From assembly GCA_003132405.1 (NCBI GenBank), contig PKXQ01000143.1, positions 1-44,798 on the forward strand: a DNA stretch of 44,798 nt, read 5' to 3'. The notes under the pieces are model-generated. The model was given only the letters and a program-made list of their open reading frames with translations, did no database searches and was not told the DNA's origin. Of the stretch, positions 23,664-31,748 are shown in pieces (within the stretch, counting starts at the first letter, position 1; each line of letters begins with the position of its first letter). Source of the stretch: Acidobacteriaceae bacterium (GTDB lineage Bacteria > Acidobacteriota > Terriglobia > Terriglobales > Acidobacteriaceae). The position numbers and the translations under genes are program-made.

Positions 23664-25493
23664 TTAGTCTGCTTTGAACTTGACTGTGATTTGCGTTTTG
23701 ATTTCTACGGGCTCGCCATCGAGGTAGTAGGGCTTGTATCTCCACTGCCGGACGGCCTCGATCGCGGCTTGGGCGAGGACGGCATCTCCGCTGAGGACCT
23801 TGGGATTGACCACCATGCCTTCTTTGTTGACGGTGGCTTCGATCTGCACCGCGCCCTGGACATGAATTGCAAGCGCGGCGTGAGGATATACCGGGTTTAC
23901 GCGCTTGATGAGTAGTCCCTGAGAAACACCTTGCGAAACTCTAATCGTGGTCAGCGGGGCCTTGGGCAAGGCTGGAGCTGAAGAGGACATCAGGCCGGTG
24001 AGGTTGCTATCGGTGTTGGAGGCAGAGGCGAGTTCGCTTGGAAGCTGTGGCGCTGCTTCGTCGGTTGCGGTTTGTTTTCGCTTGGTGGTTGATTTGACAA
24101 GTAACGGCGCCGCATCGGTCTTCTTGGGCGCGACGGCCGGATCAGTTGAGGAATTGGCGGTGTCATCGGATGCGATGCGAATGGGCGGAGACTTGGCGCT
24201 TCCAGCGGAAGGCTTTTCGTGCGGCGCCGAGGCCGCGATTTTGGGAGTAGAGGTAGGGCTGGTTGCACTCGCGCGCGCCGGCGTGGTGGTGGAAGACAGA
24301 GGTGAGGATGAAGGCGCTGGCGCGGCGGGAGTAGACATGGGGCGGAGCGCAGGCTGCCCGGAGTCTTGCGGCACGCTTGCCGGCGGCGCGGCGGTTGGAG
24401 CCGGCTTGCTGAATGTTTGGTATCCGACATAACCAAGCGCCGCTAGGGCAAGAACAACCACGGCGGCGATCATGATCTTCTTTTTTCCGCCCGATTCAGC
24501 AGGATCCTCAGCGCTCAGCGCGGCAAACGATGGGGCGTCGAAGACACTCGTTGAGCTGAAGGCTGGGGTCGCGACGGCTTCGTCGGCATCGGTTGGGTGC
24601 AGAATAGCGAACGGCGGTTCAGCGGTTTTAGCTTCGGCGATCTTTACTTCGCCGAGCTTCGCTTGGGCAATTTTCGATTCGGAAATTTTGGGCTCGGCTA
24701 TTGTCGGCTCAGCCAGCTTGGATTCAACTATCCTGTTCGCCGCGGTTATGTCTTTCGCGGGAGCGGGAGCCGCGGCGGATCCGAGGGCCGTCGCGAAACG
24801 ACGATTTGTATTTTGCGCCGAGAAGACATTCGGGGACGTGGGGGTTGCCGCTTCGGCTATCGGTTCGTCCGCGACCGTAGTAGGGAGCGGCGCTGGTGGC
24901 GCCGCCATATGGGGTGCCTTATCTTCAGCAACCATAGCAGGCATCGCCGGCAGAGTTGCTTCGACTTCGGGTGCCTCCTGCCGTGCAGGCGGAGCGATTG
25001 GGGCTGCCTCCCGACTTGGCGGTTGAAATGAGTTGCTGGGCGCCGCCGCTGTTCTTGCCGGAATGGCCGGAATCGCGGGAGTCGCCGGAATCGCCGCGTT
25101 GGTGCTGGCGGCTGCCGCATCGGAAGTTTTCCTTAAGAGTCCGCGCGCCACGCGGAGTGTTCCTTTGGCCTGTTCGACATTGATTGGCTTGGTCAATACG
25201 AGATTGGCGCCGATGCGGTAGGCCTTGGCCACACCCATCTGCCCTTCGACCAAAGCGATGGCCAAAGAACTTTGATTGGAGCCGGAGTTTCGGGCGCTCT
25301 TAAAAAGCAGGGAAGCGTTCTGTTCGTTTTCGCTGTCTACGACGATGGCGTCGTAGCGCTTCGACATTAGCCTTTTGACCGCAGCAAAAGGTTCGTGTAC
25401 CGCCTCGATGGTGAAGTCGAGTTCACTGAACACTTGGCTTACGATGCTAGCCAGCTTTTCATCGGGGCAAAAAAGGAGAGCTTGGTAACCCAT
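23664..25493 (-). CDS. Receiver-like domain / transmembrane / TonB C-terminal fusion protein
   Basis: This is a 609-residue protein. Residues 1-120 form a response-regulator receiver: acidic start (FCPDEK), phospho-acceptor YDAIVVDSEN (Asp53) and LTKP (Lys102), but Val in place of the usual Thr/Ser after strand 4. A long Ala/Pro-rich linker follows with repeats of the type K-[IL]-[AGS]-E-x-K (VESKLAEPTIAEPKISESKI). One transmembrane helix lies near 337-358 (IMIAAVVVLALAALGYVGYQ), then a Pro/Ala/Ser/Thr-rich periplasmic linker and a C-terminal TonB domain (~520-609, NPVYPHAALAIHVQGAVQIE, VRQWRYKPYYLDGEPVEIKT). A cytoplasmic receiver joined through the membrane to TonB is unusual. A paralogue lies directly upstream. 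Confidence 0.85.
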   Translation of the reverse strand: MGYQALLFCPDEKLASIVSQVFSELDFTIEAVHEPFAAVKRLMSKRYDAIVVDSENEQNASLLFKSARNSGSNQSSLAIALVEGQMGVAKAYRIGANLVLTKPINVEQAKGTLRVARGLLRKTSDAAAASTNAAIPATPAIPAIPARTAAAPSNSFQPPSREAAPIAPPARQEAPEVEATLPAMPAMVAEDKAPHMAAPPAPLPTTVADEPIAEAATPTSPNVFSAQNTNRRFATALGSAAAPAPAKDITAANRIVESKLAEPTIAEPKISESKIAQAKLGEVKIAEAKTAEPPFAILHPTDADEAVATPAFSSTSVFDAPSFAALSAEDPAESGGKKKIMIAAVVVLALAALGYVGYQTFSKPAPTAAPPASVPQDSGQPALRPMSTPAAPAPSSSPLSSTTTPARASATSPTSTPKIAASAPHEKPSAGSAKSPPIRIASDDTANSSTDPAVAPKKTDAAPLLVKSTTKRKQTATDEAAPQLPSELASASNTDSNLTGLMSSSAPALPKAPLTTIRVSQGVSQGLLIKRVNPVYPHAALAIHVQGAVQIEATVNKEGMVVNPKVLSGDAVLAQAAIEAVRQWRYKPYYLDGEPVEIKTQITVKFKAD

Positions 25494-25636
25494 AATAAAG
25501 TCATCGTAGGTAATGCAGTGGGTACCAGCAAGTTACGGCAGTAATTGGGGAAGGGCGGTCGATTGTCGTTTGTCGTTCGCGCACAAATTCGAACCGCGAA
25601 TCCCCAACGACCATCGACTATCGACGCATTTTCCTA
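25494..25636. other. Spacer between the receiver-TonB paralogues with imperfect inverted repeat
   Basis: The spacer contains GTCGATTGTCG (25558-25568) facing CGACTATCGAC (25615-25625), a near-complementary pair. This resembles a dispersed GTCGATAGTCG-type palindromic repeat. A promoter for the 609-residue gene should be here, but no clear boxes were found. Confidence 0.45.
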
Positions 25637-27277
25637 CTATCGCTGAAAGTCTACGATCACGATCGTTTGAAAGGGCTGCAATTTCCCATCGCGCATGTAG
25701 GGGCGGTAGCGCCACTGTTTTACGGCTCGCATGGCGGCGGGCGCGAGCGTGGCATTTCCTTCGACCAGGCGGAGACCGGTGACTTTTCCCGCCTCATCGA
25801 CTATTGCTTTGAGGACGACGGTTCCTTCGGCTCCCTCACTTCGCGCCTCGGCGGGATATTTTGGCGCGGCGCCGGTAACGAGACGTTTCTGCGCTCCCTG
25901 CGACGAAAGAATGATTGCGGTGTTTTCACCCGGCAGCGGCGCGCTGGAAGGAGACGAATTAGAGGTTGCCCCCGCCGCGCTTTTCGCGGTGTCCTGCTTT
26001 GTATCGGCTGCCGGTTTGCTGATGACTGGTGCAGCGGTTGGAGTGCTCGCTGAAGCCTTGGGACTAGCGGCTACGGCTGAAGATGGCGACGATGGAAGTG
26101 AAACGGCAGCGGATCCTGATGTGGCAGTCGATGCTCCGGCAGTCGGTGCTGCGGCAGTCGACGGCGCGGACGAAACAGATAGCGGCGCGGACGCGCCGGT
26201 TGCGGAATCCGAGGGCGTTGATTGCGCAGTGCCCGAGTCGGCTGGTGCTGGCGCTGCAATCGGCGCTGGCTGAGCCGGGGGTTTCACTGAATTTGGCGAG
26301 TGGGCCGCAGGCGTCACTACGCCCGCAAGTGCCAGCACTCGATCGATCTGTGGTTGGGCGATAGCGCGGAATCCGGGCTCGTACATCCATACCCCATAGA
26401 GGCCGCCACCGGCGATCGCAAGCGTCATCAGCGCGACAAGAGGACCGCGCTTTGGCTGGCGGGCTCCGAGGGTAGCGAAAACGTGTGCGGCATCTGACTT
26501 CGCTACCGCATCGTCGTCGTGAGCCTGCGTGCGCTTTAAACTGTCTTTTTTGGAATCAGAATTTTGCGACTCGGCATTTTGCGAATCGACCGTCTGCGAT
26601 GACAATTTCTGGCCTTGCACCGATTGAGATTTCGCGCTCTCCGATTCTTCCAGCTCTGTTCTTTCCAGTTCGGCGAGAACGGGGTCGTCGGACGGTGTCA
26701 GAGGTATCACGGGTTTCGAATGGACCGGAGCAAAGATCTCGTCTTCTTTCACAACGGCGGCGGAATGCATGCTCGCAGTGTCAGTATTTAGCTCAGCGCT
26801 AGCTGTGGAGGTTGAAACTAAAGTCGAAGGCGGGTCTGCATGTTCAGTCGCCTGTGAAGAGCCGGCAGCCGCCGCTGCTGCCTGGGCAGAAACATTGACA
26901 TCGGAGGGAACATCTTTCCGCACGCGGCCGACGGCTGTGCGGATGGTAGTTCTCGCCTGGTCTTTCGCGACCGGCTTGGTCAGAATCAATTCGGCGCCCA
27001 GGCGAAATGCGGTAGGCAGGCCGGCGCGGCCATCGACGATGGCGATGGGCACGGGATTGTTGCCGTTTTTTCCGCGACGGCAGACGTCAAAGATCAATTT
27101 CGCTGCCGGAAGATTTTCGCAATCGACCAGCACCAGATCGAAGGTGTTGGAATTCAGTAGTTGGGCGGCAGAAACTCCGTCGAGCGGACGCTCGCAGGTT
27201 ACGGACATTTCTTCGAGAACGCCGGTAATGGCGCTGACCGCCTGGTCATCCGGCGACAACAGCAGAGCAAGAGGCAT
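25637..27277 (-). CDS. Receiver-like domain / transmembrane / TonB C-terminal fusion protein (paralogue)
   Basis: This 546-residue protein has the same order as its downstream neighbour. The receiver (1-115) has an acidic PDD at 9-11, Asp52 in FDLVLVDCEN and Lys101 in LTKP. A Ser/Gln/Glu-rich cytoplasmic linker (SVQGQKLSSQTVDSQNAESQ) leads to a helix (~278-298, LVALMTLAIAGGGLYGVWMY). A Pro/Ala/Ser-rich stretch and a TonB C-terminal domain (~455-546, AAPKYPAEARSEGAEGTVVL, VKQWRYRPYMRDGKLQPFQT) follow. Receivers and TonB domains of the two proteins match while the linkers differ, indicating an old tandem duplication. A partner histidine kinase and an ExbB/ExbD motor are not visible here. Confidence 0.85.
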   Translation of the reverse strand: MPLALLLSPDDQAVSAITGVLEEMSVTCERPLDGVSAAQLLNSNTFDLVLVDCENLPAAKLIFDVCRRGKNGNNPVPIAIVDGRAGLPTAFRLGAELILTKPVAKDQARTTIRTAVGRVRKDVPSDVNVSAQAAAAAAGSSQATEHADPPSTLVSTSTASAELNTDTASMHSAAVVKEDEIFAPVHSKPVIPLTPSDDPVLAELERTELEESESAKSQSVQGQKLSSQTVDSQNAESQNSDSKKDSLKRTQAHDDDAVAKSDAAHVFATLGARQPKRGPLVALMTLAIAGGGLYGVWMYEPGFRAIAQPQIDRVLALAGVVTPAAHSPNSVKPPAQPAPIAAPAPADSGTAQSTPSDSATGASAPLSVSSAPSTAAAPTAGASTATSGSAAVSLPSSPSSAVAASPKASASTPTAAPVISKPAADTKQDTAKSAAGATSNSSPSSAPLPGENTAIILSSQGAQKRLVTGAAPKYPAEARSEGAEGTVVLKAIVDEAGKVTGLRLVEGNATLAPAAMRAVKQWRYRPYMRDGKLQPFQTIVIVDFQR

Positions 27278-27363
27278 AACTCTCTCATGCTAGAAACCGC
27301 AGTCAGAAGCCGCAAGTTACCGGGGTAAGGGAGGGACGATCCCTATAGTTTCAGGGACTGGTT

Positions 27364-29127
27364 TCAGGAACGGTGCTCGTCGTCGGTGGACGCGGACTCC
27401 GGTGGAGGATAGGCAATCGTGTCGCGGAAGGTGGACATATCGGCGGGAGCGAAATCGGGAAACGGCAACTGATGCTGGTCGCGCCAGTGCTGGACCTGCT
27501 GTTCGGCGGCTGCGGCTTTCTCTTTGTCGAGGCCGGAATCGCGGGAGAAATAAAGGGTCTGCGAGGGGAAGGCGAAGCCGGTGCCGGAGTCCTCGACAAT
27601 ATTCATAATGCGCAGCAAGAGGTCTTCGCGGATAGCGATGAATTCGTTGGAATCGCGCGTCAGAACGTAGCTGGAAATTTCAATCCGCAAGGCGCTGGCG
27701 TCGAAATTGGCGAAGCGGATGGTGGCACTGTCGCTTTCGACCTTTGGGTGGGCGTATAACATGCGGCGAATCTCGGCCAGCAGATAGCGAAGCTGGTCGG
27801 CTGAGGTCTCGTATCGGATCGCGAGCACGGGGGCGAACTGTATTTTGTCGCGGCGGGTGAAATTCTCAATGTTCATAGTGGCGAGCGTGCCGTTAGGAAT
27901 GGAGAGCTCGGTGCGCGCGTCGGTGCGAACGCGAGTGGAGCGCAGGCTGATGTCTTCGACGGTTCCGGTGCGGTCGGCGAAGCGACAATAGTCGCCGACG
28001 CGGATAACTTCATCGGCGAGCACGGAGATTCCGCCAAAAAGATTTTCGAGCGTCTTCTGCGCGGCGAAGGCGATGGCGATGCCGCCGATGCCGAGGCCGG
28101 CGAGGACGGTCGTCAGGTTGAAGCCCATGATGGCGAGCATGGCCAGTAGGGCGGTGACGACGACGAGCGCGGTGAGCAGGCGCTCGGCCAGGACCATCAG
28201 GGTTCCGGTGCCGATGCGGCCTCCGCTGATGGCGTGGATGCGCAGGCGCTGCATGGTGAGGGCGGTGACGCGCAGCAGAAACCAGAAAAAGCCGAGGCTG
28301 ATGATGACGCTGGCGGTCCGGTAGTAATAAACCCGGGGCAGCAACGGCAAGCCGAGATAGCCCGCCATCACGCGATGCGCGAGCGCGCTGAATGAGAGCA
28401 GCAGCGGCTTCGACATGCGGCTATAGGAATGAAGATTGGGACGATTTCTGAACTTGAGCCAGAGTTGCCGCGGAATGGCCAGCAATAGAACTATCGCCGA
28501 ACCGATCGCGATGGCGATTGGAATCGCGACGAGCAGCGCCAGCCATTGCCAGAGCGGCATGCCGAGAAACACATTTCGCACTAGGCTTTGCGGAAGCTTG
28601 TTCTCGACTTGGTGAGCTTCAACGTAGTCATAGAGCTCAGGAACTTTGCTGAGCGTGTCGGCGGAAAAAAGCCAGATCTTGCCTGCGCTTGGATCGTTGA
28701 CGCGGACGAGAACGACGGGTATTTCGGCGTCGCGCGTGGAAAATTCTCCAACGGTTTGCTGATCGGCAGAACCGAATTCGGGATCGCCATCGGGACGCGT
28801 GCTGATGCGGCGGATGCTGCCGACGAACGCGCGGTCCATCAATATTTTTAGTTTGCCGGCCATGTCGGGCCCCTGGGACTGGCGGCGGGCGGCGCTCATT
28901 TGCAGGTAATCGGCGGCGACCTTTTCATTGCCGTCTTGCGCGACTTGCAGGAATCCGAGGACGGTGCCGGAGGGCGTGGTGCGTCCTAGGGGATCGGAGG
29001 ATGAGGTTGCCGACGCAGCCGGGGCGTTCGGCTTCAGCAGATTGTTCAGCTGAGCGACCAGCGACTGGGCCGCCAGGGTGTGAACAGACAGCGAGATGAC
29101 GAGGAGCAACAGCGCCAATTTTTTCAT
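27364..29127 (-). CDS. MscS-family mechanosensitive channel
   Basis: This 587-residue membrane protein has an N-terminal signal peptide (MKKLALLLLVISLSVHTLAA) and a ~150-residue periplasmic domain. Several transmembrane helices begin near 195 (WQWLALLVAIPIAIAIGSAI). The conserved MscS pore helix and beta domain follow: LTTVLAGLGIGGIAIAFAAQ, TLENLFGGISVLADEVIRVG and GTVEDISLRSTRVRT, SIPNGTLATMNIENFTRRD. A soluble alpha/beta tail follows, then a disordered C-terminus. The start ATG 29127 has a weak ribosome site. Such channels release solutes on osmotic downshift; the extra periplasmic domain could sense the envelope. It lies upstream of the receiver-TonB genes in the same direction, about 90 bases away. 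Confidence 0.88.
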   Translation of the reverse strand: MKKLALLLLVISLSVHTLAAQSLVAQLNNLLKPNAPAASATSSSDPLGRTTPSGTVLGFLQVAQDGNEKVAADYLQMSAARRQSQGPDMAGKLKILMDRAFVGSIRRISTRPDGDPEFGSADQQTVGEFSTRDAEIPVVLVRVNDPSAGKIWLFSADTLSKVPELYDYVEAHQVENKLPQSLVRNVFLGMPLWQWLALLVAIPIAIAIGSAIVLLLAIPRQLWLKFRNRPNLHSYSRMSKPLLLSFSALAHRVMAGYLGLPLLPRVYYYRTASVIISLGFFWFLLRVTALTMQRLRIHAISGGRIGTGTLMVLAERLLTALVVVTALLAMLAIMGFNLTTVLAGLGIGGIAIAFAAQKTLENLFGGISVLADEVIRVGDYCRFADRTGTVEDISLRSTRVRTDARTELSIPNGTLATMNIENFTRRDKIQFAPVLAIRYETSADQLRYLLAEIRRMLYAHPKVESDSATIRFANFDASALRIEISSYVLTRDSNEFIAIREDLLLRIMNIVEDSGTGFAFPSQTLYFSRDSGLDKEKAAAAEQQVQHWRDQHQLPFPDFAPADMSTFRDTIAYPPPESASTDDEHRS

Positions 29128-29256
29128 TGCAAACTTTGTGTGCTGCGGTGCTAAACAGGTAGCTCCGGCATCTTGCCAGCTGTCGCGAAGGCGTCTCGAC
29201 TTCGCTGCGACGGGCGAGGGCGCCCGCCGGACAGCCGCCGGGACGTCGGCGCTACA

Positions 29257-30693
29257 CTACGATCTTTTTGGACGATAGATGTCGGTGGCTTGGCCGTAGA
29301 AAACTTCCGCAGACTCCATCATCGTCTCAGAGAGAGTTGGGTGCGGATGGATGGTCATGCCGACATCGGCCGCCAGCGCACACATTTCTATGGCGAGGAC
29401 GCCTTCGGCGATCAATTCGCCCGCGCCTGCGCCTACGATGCCGACGCCGAGGACGCGCTCTGTCTTCGGATCGATAAGCAATTTGGTGAGACCTTCAGGG
29501 CGATCGAGAGTGATGGCGCGGCCGGACGCGGCCCAGGGAAATTTGGCGACGGTGATTTCGCGTCCTTGTTCTTTGGCTTGCGTCTCGGTCAGGCCGGCCC
29601 AGGCGATTTCGGGATCGGTGAAGACTACGGCGGGGATGGCGTTCGGCTCGAAAGCGACTTTGTGGCCGGCGATGGCTTCGACGGCGGTGCGGCCTTCGTG
29701 CATGGCTTTGTGCGCCAGCATAGGTTCTCCGGCGACGTCGCCGATGGCGTAGATCGTGGGGTCGTCGGTCTGGCGCTGGCCGTTGATCTCGATGAATCCC
29801 TTTTGATTGACTTTGACTTTTGTTTTGTCGAGGCCGGGGATTTCGGAATTTGGGCGGCGTCCGACGGACACCAGCACGCGGTCGAAGACCTGCTCTTTTT
29901 CTTTTACGTTGGGGCCATCGAGCGTTACTCGGATTCCGGTCTTTTCGTCTTTGAGCGATTTGACGGTGGTGTTCAGAAGAATTGTGTCGAAAAGTTTTTC
30001 GAGACGCTTGTGCAGAGGCAGCACGAGATCGCGATCGGCTCCAGGGAGCAGGCCGGAGAGCATTTCTACGCAGGTCACTTTGGTGCCGAGCGTGGCGTAG
30101 ACGGAGCCGAGTTCGAGTCCGATGTAGCCGCCGCCGATGACTAACAGCGTTTTTGGAATGTCGGGAAGATCGAGAGCGCCGGTTGAATCCATGAGGCGCG
30201 GGCTGTCGAGTTTCAGGCTGGGCACGACGGTGGGGCGCGATCCGGTGGCGATGATGATGCGGTCGAAGGTGAGATTCTCTTCTTCTTTTTCTTTGCCAGC
30301 TGCGGTCTTTGTCACTTTCAGCGTTGTCGAATTGACGAAGGATGCTTTGCCTTGGACGAACTCGACCTTGCGCTGTTTCGAGAGCTGTCCTAGGCCACCG
30401 GTCAGCTTGTTGACTACGCTCTCTTTCCATCCGCGAAGCTTGTTCAGGTCAATTTTGGGCTCGGCGAATTCGATGCCCCAGTTCTTGGCCTGCTCGGCTT
30501 CTTCGAGAAGCTTGGCTACGTGCAGCAGAGCTTTCGACGGGATGCAGCCGCGATAGAGGCACACGCCGCCGGGGTTCACTTCCGGATCGATCAGCGTAAC
30601 TTTCATGCCCAAGTCGGCGGCGAGGAATGCGGCGGCATATCCGCCGGGGCCACCGCCGATTACTGCAACACGGAGATTTGGAGTGTTCGACAT
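29257..30693 (-). CDS. lpdA: Dihydrolipoamide dehydrogenase (E3)
   Basis: This 478-residue flavoenzyme re-oxidises dihydrolipoyl groups of the pyruvate dehydrogenase complex, passing electrons to NAD. It shows the FAD motif [15 protein letters not shown], the redox-active disulfide Cys45-Cys50 in [13 protein letters not shown] (Tyr-Arg instead of the common Asn-x), the NAD motif [20 protein letters not shown] and the C-terminal His-Glu catalytic pair (HPHPTLSE). It is on the same strand and downstream of aceE and aceF. About 0.9 kb separates it from the functional aceF end because of a duplication and an inserted gene. Confidence 0.95.
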   Translation of the reverse strand: MSNTPNLRVAVIGGGPGGYAAAFLAADLGMKVTLIDPEVNPGGVCLYRGCIPSKALLHVAKLLEEAEQAKNWGIEFAEPKIDLNKLRGWKESVVNKLTGGLGQLSKQRKVEFVQGKASFVNSTTLKVTKTAAGKEKEEENLTFDRIIIATGSRPTVVPSLKLDSPRLMDSTGALDLPDIPKTLLVIGGGYIGLELGSVYATLGTKVTCVEMLSGLLPGADRDLVLPLHKRLEKLFDTILLNTTVKSLKDEKTGIRVTLDGPNVKEKEQVFDRVLVSVGRRPNSEIPGLDKTKVKVNQKGFIEINGQRQTDDPTIYAIGDVAGEPMLAHKAMHEGRTAVEAIAGHKVAFEPNAIPAVVFTDPEIAWAGLTETQAKEQGREITVAKFPWAASGRAITLDRPEGLTKLLIDPKTERVLGVGIVGAGAGELIAEGVLAIEMCALAADVGMTIHPHPTLSETMMESAEVFYGQATDIYRPKRS

Positions 30694-30724
30694 TTGGAGA
30701 TCTGTCCTCTTAGTTAGTATGTCT

Positions 30725-30808
30725 TGTCATCCTGAGCGAAGCGAAGGACCTCTGTATTTCGTCCGCGCCGGCGGAATCCAGAGGTCCTTCGCTTCGCTCA
30801 GGATGACA
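30725..30808. repeat. Perfect 30-bp inverted repeat (REP-like)
   Basis: Arms at 30725-30754 and 30779-30808 are exact reverse complements, enclosing a 24-base loop. The core CCTGAGCGAAGCGAAGGACC is a dispersed intergenic palindrome seen in many environmental bacterial genomes. It sits between lpdA and the duplicated aceF tail and may act as a terminator-like or REP element. Confidence 0.85.
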
Positions 30809-30823
30809 GTATTTTTCATTTTT

Positions 30824-31028
30824 CTCGGCGCTCTCTGCGTCTCGGCGGTGAAAAGCCCTCATCCCTGCACCGACAGCAAGAACGGCTGCTCGAACGCCTC
30901 CGCGATCCAACGCAGAAAGCGCGCGGCGTCGGCTCCATCGATCAACCGGTGATCGTACGAGAGAGAGAGCGGCAGAATCAAGCGCGGCTCGAATTTACTT
31001 TTATCGCTCACCCACTCCGGCTCCATGC
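30824..31028 (-). pseudogene. Duplicated 3' end of aceF (copy 1, E2 remnant)
   Basis: About 205 bases repeat the region 31544-31748 at a constant offset of 720, with about six mismatches by eye. Read leftward, it encodes the last ~55 residues of the E2 catalytic domain, including [20 protein letters not shown] and the stop at 30859-30861. It lacks the rest of the gene, so it is a non-functional remnant. The mutations seen are mostly third-position. It marks the left boundary of the inserted unit. Confidence 0.85.
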
Positions 31029-31526
31029 CCGTACGGTTTCGGCCTCGCGAAAAGCTGGAACGATGGTCTCGCGGAGTACATTAATTCTTCTTTCTACATC
31101 GACAGCGTTTTCGGGGGTTGCTGGCATATATACAGGCATCACTTCCTGGGACGGGCGCCCTTGTTTCGCCAAGTCTATCCACTTAGACACTTCCTCGATA
31201 TAACCTTCCAATGCCTGCGAGGGAGTCTTGCACGAGTCCGTCACCAGGTATGCTGGGGATACGTCGCAGGAGATAGCCCATAGCCACTCATCCACATCCG
31301 CTCGCGCGGGCTCAATGTGGAAAAGGAACACCGCAACAATCCCGCCATAGCCATCACCGAAGTAGATTTCTCGAATGCTTTTGCACCAAGGAAAAGAACG
31401 AATATATTTCTCGGCGCCGGATGCCATTACCCGCAAGAGTCTTGTGTCCTCATCGTCGCCGCCGACCATTTCGTTTATGGGAACGACGCCTTTAACCGGT
31501 ATCCTTTTTTCGTTCTTATCACTCAT
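31008..31526 (-). CDS. Hypothetical protein inserted behind aceF
   Basis: This 172-residue soluble protein runs from ATG 31526 (ATG 31529 is also possible); the ribosome site is weak (TTGGAAA). The middle is well-folded in appearance ([39 protein letters not shown]), followed by helices ([20 protein letters not shown]). Its last six codons (RAWSRSG) lie inside the duplicated aceF tail in another frame, so the native C-terminus was probably replaced when the unit was inserted. It lies wholly between the two aceF repeats and reads in the same direction. No family is recognised; it resembles hypothetical cargo of mobile or phage DNA. Confidence 0.7.
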   Translation of the reverse strand: MSDKNEKRIPVKGVVPINEMVGGDDEDTRLLRVMASGAEKYIRSFPWCKSIREIYFGDGYGGIVAVFLFHIEPARADVDEWLWAISCDVSPAYLVTDSCKTPSQALEGYIEEVSKWIDLAKQGRPSQEVMPVYMPATPENAVDVERRINVLRETIVPAFREAETVRAWSRSG

Positions 31527-31543
31527 CATTTTCCAAGAAAAAA

Positions 31544-31748
31544 CTCGGCGCTCTCTGCGTCTCGGCGGTGAAAAGCCCTCATCCCTGCACCGACAGCAGG
31601 AACGGCTGCTCGAACGCTTCCGCGATCCAGCGCAGAAAACGCGCGGCGTCGGCTCCGTCGATCAACCGGTGATCGTACGAGAGGGAGAGCGGCAGAATCA
31701 AGCGCGGCTCGAATTTACTTTTATCGCTCACCCACTCCGGCTCCATGC
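31544..31748. repeat. Direct repeat copy 2: 3' end of the intact aceF
   Basis: This is the partner of the repeat at 30824-31028. It forms the actual end of the intact aceF gene plus about 35 downstream bases. The shared downstream part (CTCGGCGCTCTCTGCGTCTC) is itself a common intergenic motif. The repeat unit plus cargo measures 720 bases. Confidence 0.85.

Noticed and set aside
29173..30144. 323-codon rightward frame over lpdA
   Set aside because: lpdA has all its cofactor and redox motifs on the opposite strand; this frame is Gly/Asp/Phe-rich and lacks domains.
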